Of a DNA stretch of 64,000 nucleotides, positions 45,801-56,625 are shown in pieces. Below the pieces are notes generated by a model. It saw only the letters and a list, made by a program, of their open reading frames with translations. It had not been told where the DNA came from and searched no databases. The position numbers and the translations under genes are program-made. Each line of letters starts with the position of its first letter. Position 1 is the stretch's first letter. The DNA comes from Acephala macrosclerotiorum (lineage: Eukaryota; Ascomycota; Leotiomycetes; Helotiales; Mollisiaceae): NCBI GenBank assembly GCA_014904845.1, contig MU119261.1, forward strand, positions 132,516 to 196,515, written 5' to 3'.

Positions 45801-46272
45801 TTTCATTATCACCGTTGACGAGTCTGGCGAGTCACCTGTTGGCAAGAGATGTCAACTTGTTAGCCTTCCTGTCAGTCGCGAAACAGCATTCTCTTTGACG
45901 GACCTTGAGGAGCTTATTGCCTTACTGGCTGATCATCCGCCTGGTACTATACCTCGACCCTCGAAAGTCAGGAAGATGTTCGCCATGCGAGCTTGTAGGA
46001 GTAGTATCATGATAGGCAAGACCTTGACTCAGAAACAGATGGAAAGGGTTGTCAAGCATCTTGGCGAGCTTGACAAACCGTGGAATTGTCCTCATGGACG
46101 ACCAACAATGAGACATCTGTCCGGGTTAGGCGTTTGGGATGAACTTGGCTGGAAAGAAGATTACGATTCGAGTAATGAAACGACAGGACCAACGGATTGG
46201 GCGGCGTATGTCAGACAGAATCGAGGCGAAGAGGCTTCACAAGAAGATGTTTTGGACGAAATAGAAGAATAG
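42853..46272 (+). CDS. PMS1: DNA mismatch repair endonuclease PMS1 (MutL family)
   Basis: A 1,101-residue nuclear protein from three exons: 42853-42885 (11 codons), 42939-43035 and 43097-46272. It partners Mlh1 to form MutL-alpha, which nicks DNA in mismatch repair. The GHKL ATPase motifs are intact: [33 protein letters not shown] and [18 protein letters not shown] long acidic, Pro/Ser/Thr-rich linker occupies about residues 390-800. The C-terminal endonuclease/dimerisation domain carries [17 protein letters not shown] (metal-binding DQHA-x2-E-x4-E, near residue 895), [12 protein letters not shown] and the zinc-site motif [11 protein letters not shown] near residue 1041. The start is fixed by [11 protein letters not shown] joining [10 protein letters not shown]. 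No lesion found, so mismatch repair via Pms1 should be functional. Confidence 0.97.
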
Positions 46273-46485
46273 ACAGGCCGGCGTCTCAGGTGTCACTTTC
46301 TCATTTTTGCCTCGATATTTGTACAACAGCCCAAGATACCCAACCCCTAGCTACCTAGCAATCCAGTCCATTTACTTCCTTCCGCATTATCTCCAATATA
46401 CGCCGCTAAATTAAACTTGGCAAAAAAGCACCTAACATCTATCCAAACTCGAAAACCCACAATATGTTCATCTCGCAACCAATAT

Positions 46486-48007
46486 TCACAATCCTACCAT
46501 GTTCAACCCACTTATCCTCCTAAATCGAGCTCCAAAACCTCGGTCTCCGCGTCCTTCTTCGGCCACTTTCCCACTCACTTCTCGTCTATATCCAGCTTGT
46601 CGAATGACACTAAAATCAACCCCAGATGAAACCTGTCTATTGTTCTTCCCTCCCACCATAATCGGCGGAGTGCCAGGCTTCAATTCCCCATATCCTTTCG
46701 CTTTGAAATCCCGTAATGGAGCAGGAGTCAGTTCTCTTACTACACCTGATTGATCTGCTATGTCGCCGCTGTAGCGATTATTCAAATTGCTAATTTCGCT
46801 AAGAGGAGATTCACGGGAGGTATTGTATCTGTGTCCGTGATGCGGTGCTTGAGGAGGAGTCGAAGGGTTTGAATCTAAAGGATTGGGATGAGAGAGAGTT
46901 GAGATATCATCGCTAGAGTCGGGACGTTGATGTAGGGGTTCATATCGCGCATTTGCCGGCCCAGGTGTTTTTCGAGGAGCAGAAGACCGTCCGCGTGATT
47001 TTCCCAATGAGTCGGATACATACCATGGATCTGTGGGCTTGGTGTTTTCGACGAAGCGGGAGGAGCGGTGGGATGCGGCGTCGGACATAGGGACTTCGGC
47101 GTAGGAGCCACGTTTGGGGGGTGAGGAGGGGGTATATTGGGAGGAACGCTTGAGTTCGGTGCCGATTATGGAGGAGCGGGCGGAGGTTGTGTTAAAGGGG
47201 ACTTGGTATTGGCGGCTGGGGAGGTCGGAGCGGGCGTCTCGGGACGGGGGAGGGGTTGATTTGTAGGTTGAGAAGGAGTCGGAGGATTGGGTGCGGGTGT
47301 GGAAGAAGGGGATGGTTGGGGGTCGGCCGAGGTCTTCGTAGGGGCTTCCAGAACTGCGATTGCTTTCGAGGGGAGTAGAGAGGCGTTTTTCAGAGACCGC
47401 CGTGGTAGTAGTTGAGATTGAGGATTTGCTACGCTTATGACGGGAAGTGAGGTTATCCTCCAAGGGGTTCATGTCCGGCGGCAGCTTGGTGATTTTCCGG
47501 AACGTGACGGCGAGGTAGAGGGATACTATGAGAGAGACCAGATGAAGGCCTCCTGCAATAGCAGCAGCATAGAAGACCACTGAAGTGAAGATTGAGGTCA
47601 GATCTTGGTTCGACAATAGTGTTTTCCATCCATCTGAACTAGTCTTCGCTGCTAGAGCGCTGAAGACGTAGAATGGGATGATTGAAACATCGAAAAATGA
47701 AGCGAACAGCATATATGAGGCTGAAGATGCCGGGGTTCTTCCTGATGGTTTTCGTCCAAGATGGTACACCCCGTAGACGGTGTGTAATATAGCAACACCG
47801 GGCTTAGTTTTGTCAGCCTATCATGCTCGAACTCATGCCAGAGTAGTCACCCACTGTTATCCTCATGATCCAGCCTGTAGCAGTGTTCACGCCGGTGATG
47901 AGAATCATCATGACGAGAATGCTAACAGTGGCCAGTATTTCCAAGCATCTCAACACCAGTTGGATTATTCGCATCCATTTGATCCATTTCTTTACTGATG
48001 GGTCCAT
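46486..48007 (-). CDS. Conserved fungal tetraspan membrane protein with long disordered tail
   Basis: A 489-residue protein from two exons (48007-47855 and 47802-46486). The N-terminal third has four hydrophobic segments: LRCLEILATVSILVMMILIT, the splice-spanning TGWIMRITPGVAILHTVYGVYHL, ASYMLFASFFDVSIIPFYVFSAL and TSVVFYAAAIAGGLHLVSLIVSLYLAV. It continues with FRKITKLPPDMNPLEDNLT and a Ser/Pro/Arg-rich, presumably phosphorylated cytoplasmic tail. The organisation recurs in filamentous ascomycetes but no function is known to me. A plasma-membrane location is inference. The start MDPSVKK at 48007 is favoured; an ATG at 48031 adds eight residues. It is divergent from ARH1 and convergent with PMS1. 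Confidence 0.8.
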
Positions 48008-48451
48008 CGACTTCGCATTCGTTCTTTCCATCGGCAGGATAAGATATGAGCTATATCAAATGTCAATTGACGTTTTACAAAATACAAAAGGCATGTCTCT
48101 TACTCTGGGTGCTGATTGAAAGAAACCAAAGGCCCATCTGGTTTCTTCATCCTGGGCTTGGGCTGAAAGCTTGCGCGACTGATCGCATGAGGATCGAACT
48201 CCTTGTAAGGCGCGTTCCTGTCCGTCTTGACAGCATCATACAGGTAGGGAGGTTGAACCATTTTCAAAAATATGTACAATAAATTGACGTGGGGCTCAAG
48301 AATGCGATGCTGTCAGATATGAACAGGGTTGGTTGAACCAGCAGGGAATAGCTCCGCTTTATAAACAATATAGCTCCAGCTGTGTTGGCGGAGCAACTAT
48401 CTTGATAACGAAATTGTCCCAAAGCTCCGAGTTTAATGACGAAGAAGGAAC
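48008..48451. other. Divergent promoter region
   Basis: Between the tetraspan membrane protein gene (-) and ARH1 (+). No coding frame supported. Confidence 0.4.
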
Positions 48452-50111
48452 ATGAAGAAGAAAATGAATGAGATTGCTCGACCTTGGGTATGCGCACGAT
48501 GCGCGAGCTCATTGACACGCCGACTGCGCCCAACGTCTCAATTCCCAGCTGCCACTAAACAGCTTCGAAGATATACTGCGAAACCTCATCCTCAAGATAG
48601 CCGACCCTTCCGGATGGCAGTCATCGGCTCCGGACCTGCAGGTTTCTATACTGCGTATAAGGTGATGTCGAAGATTGAAAACTCGGTCGTGGATATGTAT
48701 GAGCATCTGCCAGTACCTTTTGGTCTGGTGCGATTTGGTGTTGCTCCAGACCATCCTGAAGTAAAGGTATGTCTAAGTCAACTTTGACTCATAGATATAA
48801 GCACTGATCGGTGCTGCAGAATTGTCAAGATAAATTTGAGGAAGTGGCAGAATCTCCGCGATTCAACTTCGTGGGGAACATATCAATTGGGGATCATGTT
48901 GGTGCCTTGCCTTTGTGTTCGCTCCTACCCCATTACGACGCTATCTTGTTTGCTTACGGAGCATCTCGAGACAGAACTTTGGGCATACCCGGAGAAGATA
49001 CTTTGAAAGGAATTTACTCAGCTCGAGCTTTTGTTGGATGGTACAACGGCCTTCCAGAGTATTCAAACCTGACTCCAGACCTTACTCGTAGCGAAGAAGC
49101 TGTAGTTGTTGGCCAGGGAAATGTTGCCCTAGATGTTGCCAGGATATTGTTACAGGACCCAAGCATTCTGAAATCTACCGACATCACAGAATATGCTATT
49201 GAGACTCTGCAAAAGAGTAAAGTGAAGAGGGTCAGGGTTGTGGGACGAAGGGGTCCTATGCAGGTTTGGTTCATGTCGCTTCATATTTTATTATTCATAG
49301 TAACCAATATTATTAGGCTGCTTTCACAATCAAAGAAATCAGAGAACTTATGAAACTTCCTTCGGTTGGTTTTGAACCTATCGATGAGTCCTTGATTCCA
49401 TATGATCTCAAAAGTCTACCCCGACCTTCAAGGCGAATCATGGAAGTGCTTAAGAAGGGTTCAACGTCTCAAGATCTGAGCAAGAAATGGTCATTGGACT
49501 TTCGATTTTCGCCAAAGAGCTTCAATGCCAGCACTGTATCGCCTTCTCAATTGGGCAGCATGACATTTGAAAGCACCAAGCTCAATCCGGATAACTTCGA
49601 TCCAAACGCAAGGGCCGTGGGAACAGGAGGACTTTTGGACTTTCCTGCGTCGCTAGCTTTCCGTTCCATAGGATACAAGTCAGAAGCTCTTGCAGGATTC
49701 TCTGAGTTGAACATTCCATTCGACGACAAGTCGGGCATCATACCAAACGATCATTTGGGTCGAGTTGTGAATGAGGATGGTCTTGTAACGCCTCTAAAGG
49801 GCATGTATTGTTCTGGGTGGGTCAAGCGTGGTCCAACTGGGGTCATTGCCAGTACGATGGCAGATGCTTTCCAGACAGCAGATTCGATTACCGAAGACTG
49901 GTACTCTCATGCCGCATTCTTAAACCCAGCAGATAGCAAAGCGCTTGGATGGGAAGGCGTAAAAGACGAAGTCGAGAAGAAAGGATTGAGAAGAGTGAGT
50001 TGGGAGGATTGGAAGAAAATCGATGCGGTAGAAAAAAAGAGGGGAATTGAGAAAGGAAAGAAGAGAGAGAAATTCACCAAGGTGGACGACATGCTTGCGG
50101 TTCTCGACTAG
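48452..50111 (+). CDS. ARH1: Mitochondrial NADPH:ferredoxin (adrenodoxin) oxidoreductase
   Basis: A 517-residue flavoprotein from three exons (48452-48766, 48820-49263 and 49317-50111). It passes electrons from NADPH to the mitochondrial ferredoxin Yah1 for Fe-S cluster and haem A synthesis in the matrix. A basic presequence (CARCASSLTRRLRPTSQ) precedes the FAD motif VIGSGPAGFYTAYKV (about residues 58-72). [20 protein letters not shown] spans intron 1. VVVGQGNVALDVARILL and VVGRRGPMQAAFTIKEIREL (across intron 2) bind NADPH. The C-terminal CSGWVKRGPTGVIASTMADA is the family's FAD/NADP closing motif. The ATG at 48464 is an alternative start. Its stop lies 33 bp from the stop of the convergent ETF-alpha gene. 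Confidence 0.96.
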
Positions 50112-50144
50112 GCGCGGAGAACATGTATGCCATCATAATGTACA

Positions 50145-51248
50145 TTACTGCTTGAGCTTCTCAGTGAGCTCTGGTACTTTATCAAACAAATCTCCAACCA
50201 ATCCAACATCCGCAACCTGGAATATTGGTGCATCAGCATCCTTGTTGATTGCTGCAATGACCTTGCTATCCTTCATTCCTGCCAGATGTTGGATAGCACC
50301 AGAAATACCTGCACAGAGATACAGTTGTGGCGCTACAACCTTGCCTGTCTGTCCAACTTGCAAGCTGTTGTCCGCATATCCACTGTCCACGGCAGCTCTT
50401 GAAGCTCCGACTGCTGCTCCAAGAGCATCGGCAAGAGGTAGCATTATCCTGTCGAATTCCTCCTTTGACTTCAGTCCTCGGCCTCCAGAAACCACTCTTC
50501 CAGCTGTTGCTAAGTCAGGCCTGTCTGACTTGGCCAAGTTTTCTTCGACCCATTCTGTCGTGCTTTCCGCTTTAGGATCAACACCATCCTCGATTGAAGC
50601 AGAACCTCCTTCTGCCTCGGCTGCCGCAAAAGCTGTCCCTCTGATTGTGATGATCTTGATGTCGTCAGATGATTCAACTGTTGCGATAGCATTTCCTGCA
50701 TATATCGGTCGTACGAATGTGTTCTCGCCTTCGATCGCTGTGATGTCGGATATTTGCTGAACATCGAGAAGTGCTGCAACGCGGGGCATGAGACTCTTTC
50801 CGAAAGCTGTATGTCCAGATATTACGTGTGTGAATCCTCCCTTCTTGATGTTCTCGACTAAGAGAGGTGCAAAGTTCTCTGGTAGGCCCTGGGTAAAGTA
50901 TGTAAGTAAATATGTATGAAGTAAGTGAAATCTGAATTTCCCCACCTTGTCATAAGCAGCATTGTCTACTGCAATAATTTTCTCAATACCCGCAACTTTT
51001 GCAGCTTCCTCTGCTACTGCTTTGATATTTCCGCCTGCCACAAATCCAGTAATCGAGCCTCCTAACTTCTGTGCTGCTGTGACAGCGCCTAGCGATCCAT
51101 GGTTGAGTTTGCCATCCCTCTGCTCCAGAACTGCGAGTAAAGAAAGTAATCGAGCAAAAGCAGAGAGTGATGCTACTGGAGTAAGCCCTCCTGTTCTCAA
51201 TTGAGTCCGCGCCCGACGTAGGACTGAAGACGTCGCTCTTGGAATCAT
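50145..51248 (-). CDS. AIM45: Electron transfer flavoprotein alpha subunit, mitochondrial
   Basis: A 348-residue protein from two exons (51248-50946 and 50888-50145). With ETF-beta it takes electrons from acyl-CoA and other matrix dehydrogenases to ETF-ubiquinone oxidoreductase. A basic presequence (IPRATSSVLRRARTQLR) is followed by the ETF N-terminal domain (SLLAVLEQRDGKLN onward). The C-terminal FAD domain has AGRVVSGGRGLKSKEEF, LADALGAAVGASRAAVDSGY, QVGQTGKVVAPQLYLCAGIS, GAIQHLAGMKDSKVIAAINK and DADAPIFQVADVGLVGDL, all signature elements. The intron is 57 nt, a multiple of three without stops, so unspliced mRNA would still read through with 19 extra residues. The start at 51248 gives a standard presequence; an upstream in-frame ATG at 51353 seems too far. 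Confidence 0.97.
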   Translation of the reverse strand: MIPRATSSVLRRARTQLRTGGLTPVASLSAFARLLSLLAVLEQRDGKLNHGSLGAVTAAQKLGGSITGFVAGGNIKAVAEEAAKVAGIEKIIAVDNAAYDKVGKFRFHLLHTYLLTYFTQGLPENFAPLLVENIKKGGFTHVISGHTAFGKSLMPRVAALLDVQQISDITAIEGENTFVRPIYAGNAIATVESSDDIKIITIRGTAFAAAEAEGGSASIEDGVDPKAESTTEWVEENLAKSDRPDLATAGRVVSGGRGLKSKEEFDRIMLPLADALGAAVGASRAAVDSGYADNSLQVGQTGKVVAPQLYLCAGISGAIQHLAGMKDSKVIAAINKDADAPIFQVADVGLVGDLFDKVPELTEKLKQ

Positions 51249-51695
51249 GTTGGTTCGTTGATGAAGGAGAAGAAACACCCTCCGAGATCGTTCAACTACT
51301 TGCCCATACTCCATCCGAGGCAGAGCGGACGATCGGTTACTTCCCGAGCTCACTTCCCTTTATCGTTAGTAGTATCCCGTGACTTTTCTGAGAAGAGACG
51401 CCTTGTCGCCTGAGGCGTTTTGTGATGCTTCGCGTCAAAGGTAGATCGCGAGCAAGAACTTAGAAATTCATCAACGAATACATCTCGAGCGCGCAACGCG
51501 ACTTAAATTAATTAACGTCATCGCGCACACTGACATAGGTTCAGTCGCACGACAATTTCTAGACCGACCCTGCCCTTTGACCGGTCAGCCTAGGACTCTG
51601 TGGTCTCACACGAATCGCGACAAATTTACACCTATAACCAAACCTAGGAGGCTTTGCGACAACTTGAATTGCTTCACAGCATCAAGTCTTCAGCT
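51249..51695. other. Divergent promoter region
   Basis: Between ETF-alpha (-) and RSC8 (+). No coding frame supported; nothing repetitive seen. Confidence 0.4.
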
Positions 51696-53899
51696 ATGGA
51701 TGACGACTCGTTGAACTTCGGCTCCGACGGTGCTGGCGCTACCCCAGGTAGCAACTCTATTCTTGCGCAACCACCGTTGCAAGGGGAAGGCACGCCGCAG
51801 GAGGGCTCTGGCCAAGGGGAGGGTAGGTAGCTCTTCCCAGAGCGTTTCTGCTTGACTGACAGTATATAATAGCTGATGTTACAATGACCGAAGGTGGCGC
51901 GGATACCACTACCGGTGCAGCGAAGACTACTGTCTCTGACAATCCTCTCGATGCTCCAAATGCCCCTCGACGAGAAAGAGACGAAATAAAGGATGAAGAG
52001 ATGGCTGATGGCCAAGATGTGGTTAAGGCTGCTCAAGAAGGGGCTGTTGAAGGTGTTGCTGAGAGTGGAACTATTGAGGGAGTCGAGAAGACGAAGGCCG
52101 CCATCGAAGCAGCCGCACGCGAACACCTCATCTCCCAAACACACTCCATCATTCTGCCAAGTTATAGCACTTGGTTTGACATGCACAAGATCAATGCTAT
52201 CGAACGAAAAGCCCTACCTGAGTTCTTCAACAACCGAAATCGAAGCAAGACCCCTTCTGTCTACAAAGACTATCGAGACTTCATGATCAACACATACCGA
52301 CTCAACCCCATCGAATACCTGACAGTAACGGCTTGCAGAAGAAACTTGGCTGGTGATGTCTGTGCTATTATGCGTGTTCATGCTTTCCTTGAGCAATGGG
52401 GTCTCATCAATTACCAGGTATGCTTGATAACTAATCAGGTGCGTTGTATTTCAGCTACTAATTCACCATAGGTTGATGCGGATCAACGACCATCAGCTAT
52501 CGGACCACCCTTCACCGGCCACTTTAAGGTGATCTGTGATACCCCGCGTGGACTGCAACCTTGGCAACCAGCGGCAGACCCCATGATCGTCAAAGCTAAA
52601 GAGAGTCTGGATACTGATGCTAAGGCAAACGCTGCTTCTGGATCCAAGCCTGATACTAACCTCGAAATTGGACGCAACATATATGAGCCAACAGCTCGTG
52701 AAAATAAAGTCACCGGCAAAGAAAAGCAAGCGAACGGAGATGCGCCCACAACAAACGGCACTTCAGATTCTGCCCCCAAGGCTATCGAAGACATTGTCAA
52801 GCCGCCGATTAGCAAGGTCAACTGTTTCTCATGTGGCATCGACACTACTCGTGTTTATCACCACAACTCTCAAGTTGATTCCGGTACTAGCGCAAACAGC
52901 AAGGTCAAGTACGATCTTTGCCCCAACTGCTTCACGGAAGGACGAATGCCCGTGAACCACCAGCAACTCCACTATGTCAAGATTGAGAACCCAACATACT
53001 CAGCCATCCCAGATCGTGACGCACCGTGGAACGATGGTGAGATTCTCAAGCTTCTCGAAGCCTTGGAGAGGTATGATGAAGATTGGAATGAGATTGCCGA
53101 GTACGTTGGAACACGAAGCAAGGAAGAGTGTGTGGTCAAGTTCCTTCAACTCGAGATCGAGGATAACTACTTGGACTCGGAACCCATCGCCAAATCTTCG
53201 GGTCTTAGCATGCTCGGATCACAGCATGGCTTGCTGCCGATCAGCCAGGCGGACAACCCTGTCATGTCGGTGATCGGATTCCTTGCTGGTCTCACTGAGC
53301 CGAGCGTCACAGCAGCCGCAGCAGGAAAGACAATGGAGGCTATGAAGCAAAGTTTAAGAGATTCAATGGAGAAGTTAAACTCGTCAGAGAAGGGCAAGGA
53401 AAAGGAGAACGAGGACTCGATGGAGATTGATGTTAGACAAGAGACCACCACCACCACAACCACCACAACAACCCAGAGAATCCAGGCTCTTGCTACTGTC
53501 CCATTGGCCAGTGTTGCTGCTCGAGCAGGCGGTTTAGCATCTCACGAGGAACGCGAAATGACGCGACTCGTCTCAGCTGTGGTCAACACTACGCTAATGA
53601 AGATGGAGCTCAAATTGAAGCAATTCAACGAAATGGAGCAAATTCTTCAGGCGGAACATAGAGAGTTAGAGCGAGGTCGTCAACAATTGTTCCTCGATCG
53701 CTTGACCTTCAAGAAGCGCGTCAAGGATGTCCAAGAGGGATTGAAGATGGCGGCAATTACCGGCGGAGAGCATGGCATCAAGATGGCCCAAGAAGTCATG
53801 GGAGGCGGAGACAAATTGGCATTCCAATCATCGGCTCCAGCTCCAGGCAGCGTTCAACCATTGAGCGCAGAAGGACAAATCAAGAGTTTCGATATCTAG
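51696..53899 (+). CDS. RSC8: SWIRM/ZZ/SANT subunit of RSC-SWI/SNF chromatin remodellers
   Basis: A 699-residue nuclear protein of the Swi3/Rsc8/Moira family, core scaffold of ATP-dependent chromatin remodelling complexes, from three exons (51696-51822, 51873-52417 and 52472-53899). After an acidic N-terminus comes the SWIRM domain (about residues 132-240; [20 protein letters not shown] ... LINYQVD across intron 2). A ZZ-type zinc finger follows ([14 protein letters not shown] ... [14 protein letters not shown], about 340-385). The SANT domain ([20 protein letters not shown] ... [20 protein letters not shown]) is at about 412-460. A C-terminal leucine-rich coiled coil follows ([20 protein letters not shown]). 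A Thr-run encoded by ACC/ACA repeats lies at 53444-53473. Length and domain order match fungal Rsc8. Confidence 0.96.
53444..53473 (+). repeat. Trinucleotide ACC/ACA repeat coding poly-Thr
   Basis: Ten consecutive Thr codons (ACC and ACA) inside RSC8, between the SANT domain and the coiled coil. The tract is in frame and probably length-variable. Confidence 0.85.
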
Positions 53900-54144
53900 G
53901 GCGTCGCGAATTGGGTGGTCTGTGTAATCAACGGCGTCTCGGGGAGTCTGATCTGATCTGGAAAGTCTGGTCATTGCATGGATATGTGCAGATTCTGCGC
54001 TTGTAAAGTTTGGCAAAAATTCAAGATAATTGGGGTGTTTTGCCTGGTTTCTGTGTGTATTCCTAGAATTCAGGTACTTAGAATAGTACGAAAGGATTCA
54101 TGATTTTTTACGCTTTTGACTGCATGACTCTGTACAATTGTGAT

Positions 54145-56340
54145 TCAAAATTCGTCGTCTGAACTCTCAACTGCTTGGTATCTGGATGCGTTTGATTCCT
54201 CAGACAGCACCGACCTGCGAGCAGGTGATGCCTGCCTATCATTTCCATCAACATCATCTCCCAATTGTTCCTTCTCCTCTTCACTTCCTTCCTCATCCTC
54301 TTGGTCTCTGTCGTGCCGATGCTCATCATCCTCAGACTCTTCTTCAGATCCTAACTCCTTGTCCTGCACCGCATCCCCAACCACGCTTTCTACTCGCCGT
54401 AGCCCAACCCTCTTCGCTCGTAGTTTCGCTCTCCGTGACTTCCTCTCTCTATTCCTCTCAAACGCCGATTGCGGCACAGGCGTCCTCATCGTCTCCCACG
54501 AACTCCAATATTCCAAATGGTCTCTCCAATCCCTCCCATCTTCAATATCAGCTCTGATAGGTGAGGGGCGCTCTAACCCTTCGATTACGGTCTCCATTTC
54601 GAAAGGTGCCTCTTGATCGATCAGTGCCCATAGTTGTGCTTCTTCTCTTTGACTGGCTTGCGTGTCGAGAGCTTCTGTATAGGCTTCCTGGGCGTGTTCA
54701 GCTTCTTTTCGGGCTTGGAGGATCTTACTAATTGACGGGCGTTTCCCAGGTGATGGGTCTGGGTCTGTGAGTTCTGGGTTGTCGTCTGAAGGATGTTGTT
54801 CCTCTTCGTTGAGCACTGAGCTGTCTGTTTCGTAGTCTTGGTAATCTTCCGAATCCATCTCAGAAGGTGAAGAGTAGGCGGCTTCTTGATGATAAGACGA
54901 AGCTTGTGATGATCTAACCTGCTCATGGCGACTGAGAGATCGTGAACGAGATCGTCTTGAAGATCCCAACTCCCTCTCAAGGTCATCTTGCGTCAAGATC
55001 ACAGGTTCCTTCTCATGGGCGGCCTCCCCGTCATCAACTACTTCCAAACTATTCCTCTTGGCACAATCAAACCAGAATTGATCACTATTGCTCTTGAAAC
55101 CGAGGATCTTGACAGCAGCCTCGACATCATGGGCTGTAACTTCAGGAAATCTGACGTAGTGATAGTCTCCGGCGCGTATCCTCGACATGGTGCAGAAGAG
55201 CGTTGTCGAGATCAACTTCTTCGCGATATTAACTCCCAAAGAATGAAAATCCTCAAGCGCAGTGGCTCGAATCGCAGGTGTCTCTCCTGCCTCGGCCAAG
55301 TTTTCCCAATTATCCTCTTCTCGAGGAGCCCCAGGGTTCATGAATACTCTGCGTGACAACTCCAACCAGTTCCTGAAGATGAAAAGATTTCCAGCTGGCA
55401 ATACTTCATCCAAGGCTTCCTCTCCGCCTTGTTCCCTTCTGCGTCTCTCAACCAAGAGAGACACCTCTTCGTTGACCAGCCACAAATTTGACCACTTACT
55501 CTTCTCCACTCTCTCTTCGGCCATCTCTTGACGAGCAGCCAAGGCATCGCCTGCTCTTTCAAGCACGAGACAGCATTCCTCGCTAATCTCAGCTGCAGCA
55601 GGAAAATCTGCAACTATGAAATTCCGGTGACTTTTCATCTTTCGCTCCGTAATGTTTGCCTGTAAGAGCTTCAAGTACTCTTGAACTTCAGGTTCCGATT
55701 TGGTGCCAATCTGGACAGAGATACCTTGAACATCGTCTCTACCCAGTCTTGCCAACGACATGAAAAGTAAGCCCTTTTCCTCCGCAGTCCAGATGGAGGA
55801 TCTGATTTGGCTCCCTTCCAGTTGCTCGTCAAGAAGCTCTCCAAATGCAGCATCGTTGATTTCAGCATTGAGCAGCTTTCGATAGTCGTTGTCATAGTAA
55901 GGTTTGAGCCTTTTAAATCGGATCTCGCTTGGAGGCTTTTGAGCTCTCCTCTTATGAGAACGACGTCTTGGAGGTGTCTTGATATCTTCTGGTGCAGGTG
56001 GCTGGAAATTTGCAGCCCATTCTCGAGCTTCTGCAGCAATTTGCTCCTGGATCTGATTGTCTGTGTCTGGGCCTGAAACTTGATCCTCGTCGAAAACAGA
56101 TTTCTCTTCCTCTCCTTCATTCAAAGACACCGAACGACGTTTCCGGTTAGATGTGTGGGTATCCTTCCTAGTAGTACTTCTTCCCCTAACTTTTCCTGGC
56201 TTGGGCGTAGGAGTACCCTCTTCAACGTGCTTGTAATGTGACAGACTGTCATTATCTGAAGACTCCTCGTACGCTGAGCCCGAGTCTTCATCCGGATATC
56301 TGATACCTTCAAATATCTCAGGCTCTTCAAGATCCATCAT
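54145..56340 (-). CDS. RRN5: Probable RNA polymerase I initiation factor Rrn5-like protein
   Basis: A single-exon, 731-residue acidic nuclear protein. In yeasts Rrn5 is a SANT-related subunit of the upstream activating factor at rDNA promoters. Here an acidic and basic disordered N-terminus with likely nuclear signals (SNRKRRSVS, PPRRRSHKRRAQK) precedes LKPYYDNDYRKLLNAEIND. The SANT/Myb-like segment is SIWTAEEKGLLFMSLARLGR ... GTKSEPEVQEYLKLL. A helical region follows (FPAAAEISEECCLVLERAGD, then WFDCAKRN) and ends in a highly acidic tail. The start at 56340 (MDLEEPEIFEGIRYPDE) is favoured; an ATG at 56445 would add 35 residues in poor context. The name rests on the SANT core and overall layout, so it is less certain than its neighbours. 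Confidence 0.72.
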   Translation of the reverse strand: MMDLEEPEIFEGIRYPDEDSGSAYEESSDNDSLSHYKHVEEGTPTPKPGKVRGRSTTRKDTHTSNRKRRSVSLNEGEEEKSVFDEDQVSGPDTDNQIQEQIAAEAREWAANFQPPAPEDIKTPPRRRSHKRRAQKPPSEIRFKRLKPYYDNDYRKLLNAEINDAAFGELLDEQLEGSQIRSSIWTAEEKGLLFMSLARLGRDDVQGISVQIGTKSEPEVQEYLKLLQANITERKMKSHRNFIVADFPAAAEISEECCLVLERAGDALAARQEMAEERVEKSKWSNLWLVNEEVSLLVERRRREQGGEEALDEVLPAGNLFIFRNWLELSRRVFMNPGAPREEDNWENLAEAGETPAIRATALEDFHSLGVNIAKKLISTTLFCTMSRIRAGDYHYVRFPEVTAHDVEAAVKILGFKSNSDQFWFDCAKRNSLEVVDDGEAAHEKEPVILTQDDLERELGSSRRSRSRSLSRHEQVRSSQASSYHQEAAYSSPSEMDSEDYQDYETDSSVLNEEEQHPSDDNPELTDPDPSPGKRPSISKILQARKEAEHAQEAYTEALDTQASQREEAQLWALIDQEAPFEMETVIEGLERPSPIRADIEDGRDWRDHLEYWSSWETMRTPVPQSAFERNRERKSRRAKLRAKRVGLRRVESVVGDAVQDKELGSEEESEDDEHRHDRDQEDEEGSEEEKEQLGDDVDGNDRQASPARRSVLSEESNASRYQAVESSDDEF

Positions 56341-56625
56341 GTAGTTCCCCGCAGTATTTCCGTCGGGTCTTGAGAATCGTGCGGTGGTTTGCGCAAATCG
56401 ACATTGTTTTGCGGAGAAGATGAAATTAGAGTAGAGCTTTTGCACAGTGGTAGGCTCGGTACAAAGCTCATGTGAGGTGTTCTCAAATTCGAAGAGCTCA
56501 GAAGAAAATGTAGCTAGAGTTCTGAAGAGAATTTAGGACAGGGGTTCGCGCTAGGCGCGTCCCGCTAGAACGGGAGCTTTGCCTCGTCGGGACTGCTTTG
56601 CAACATTCCATCGACGACATACACC

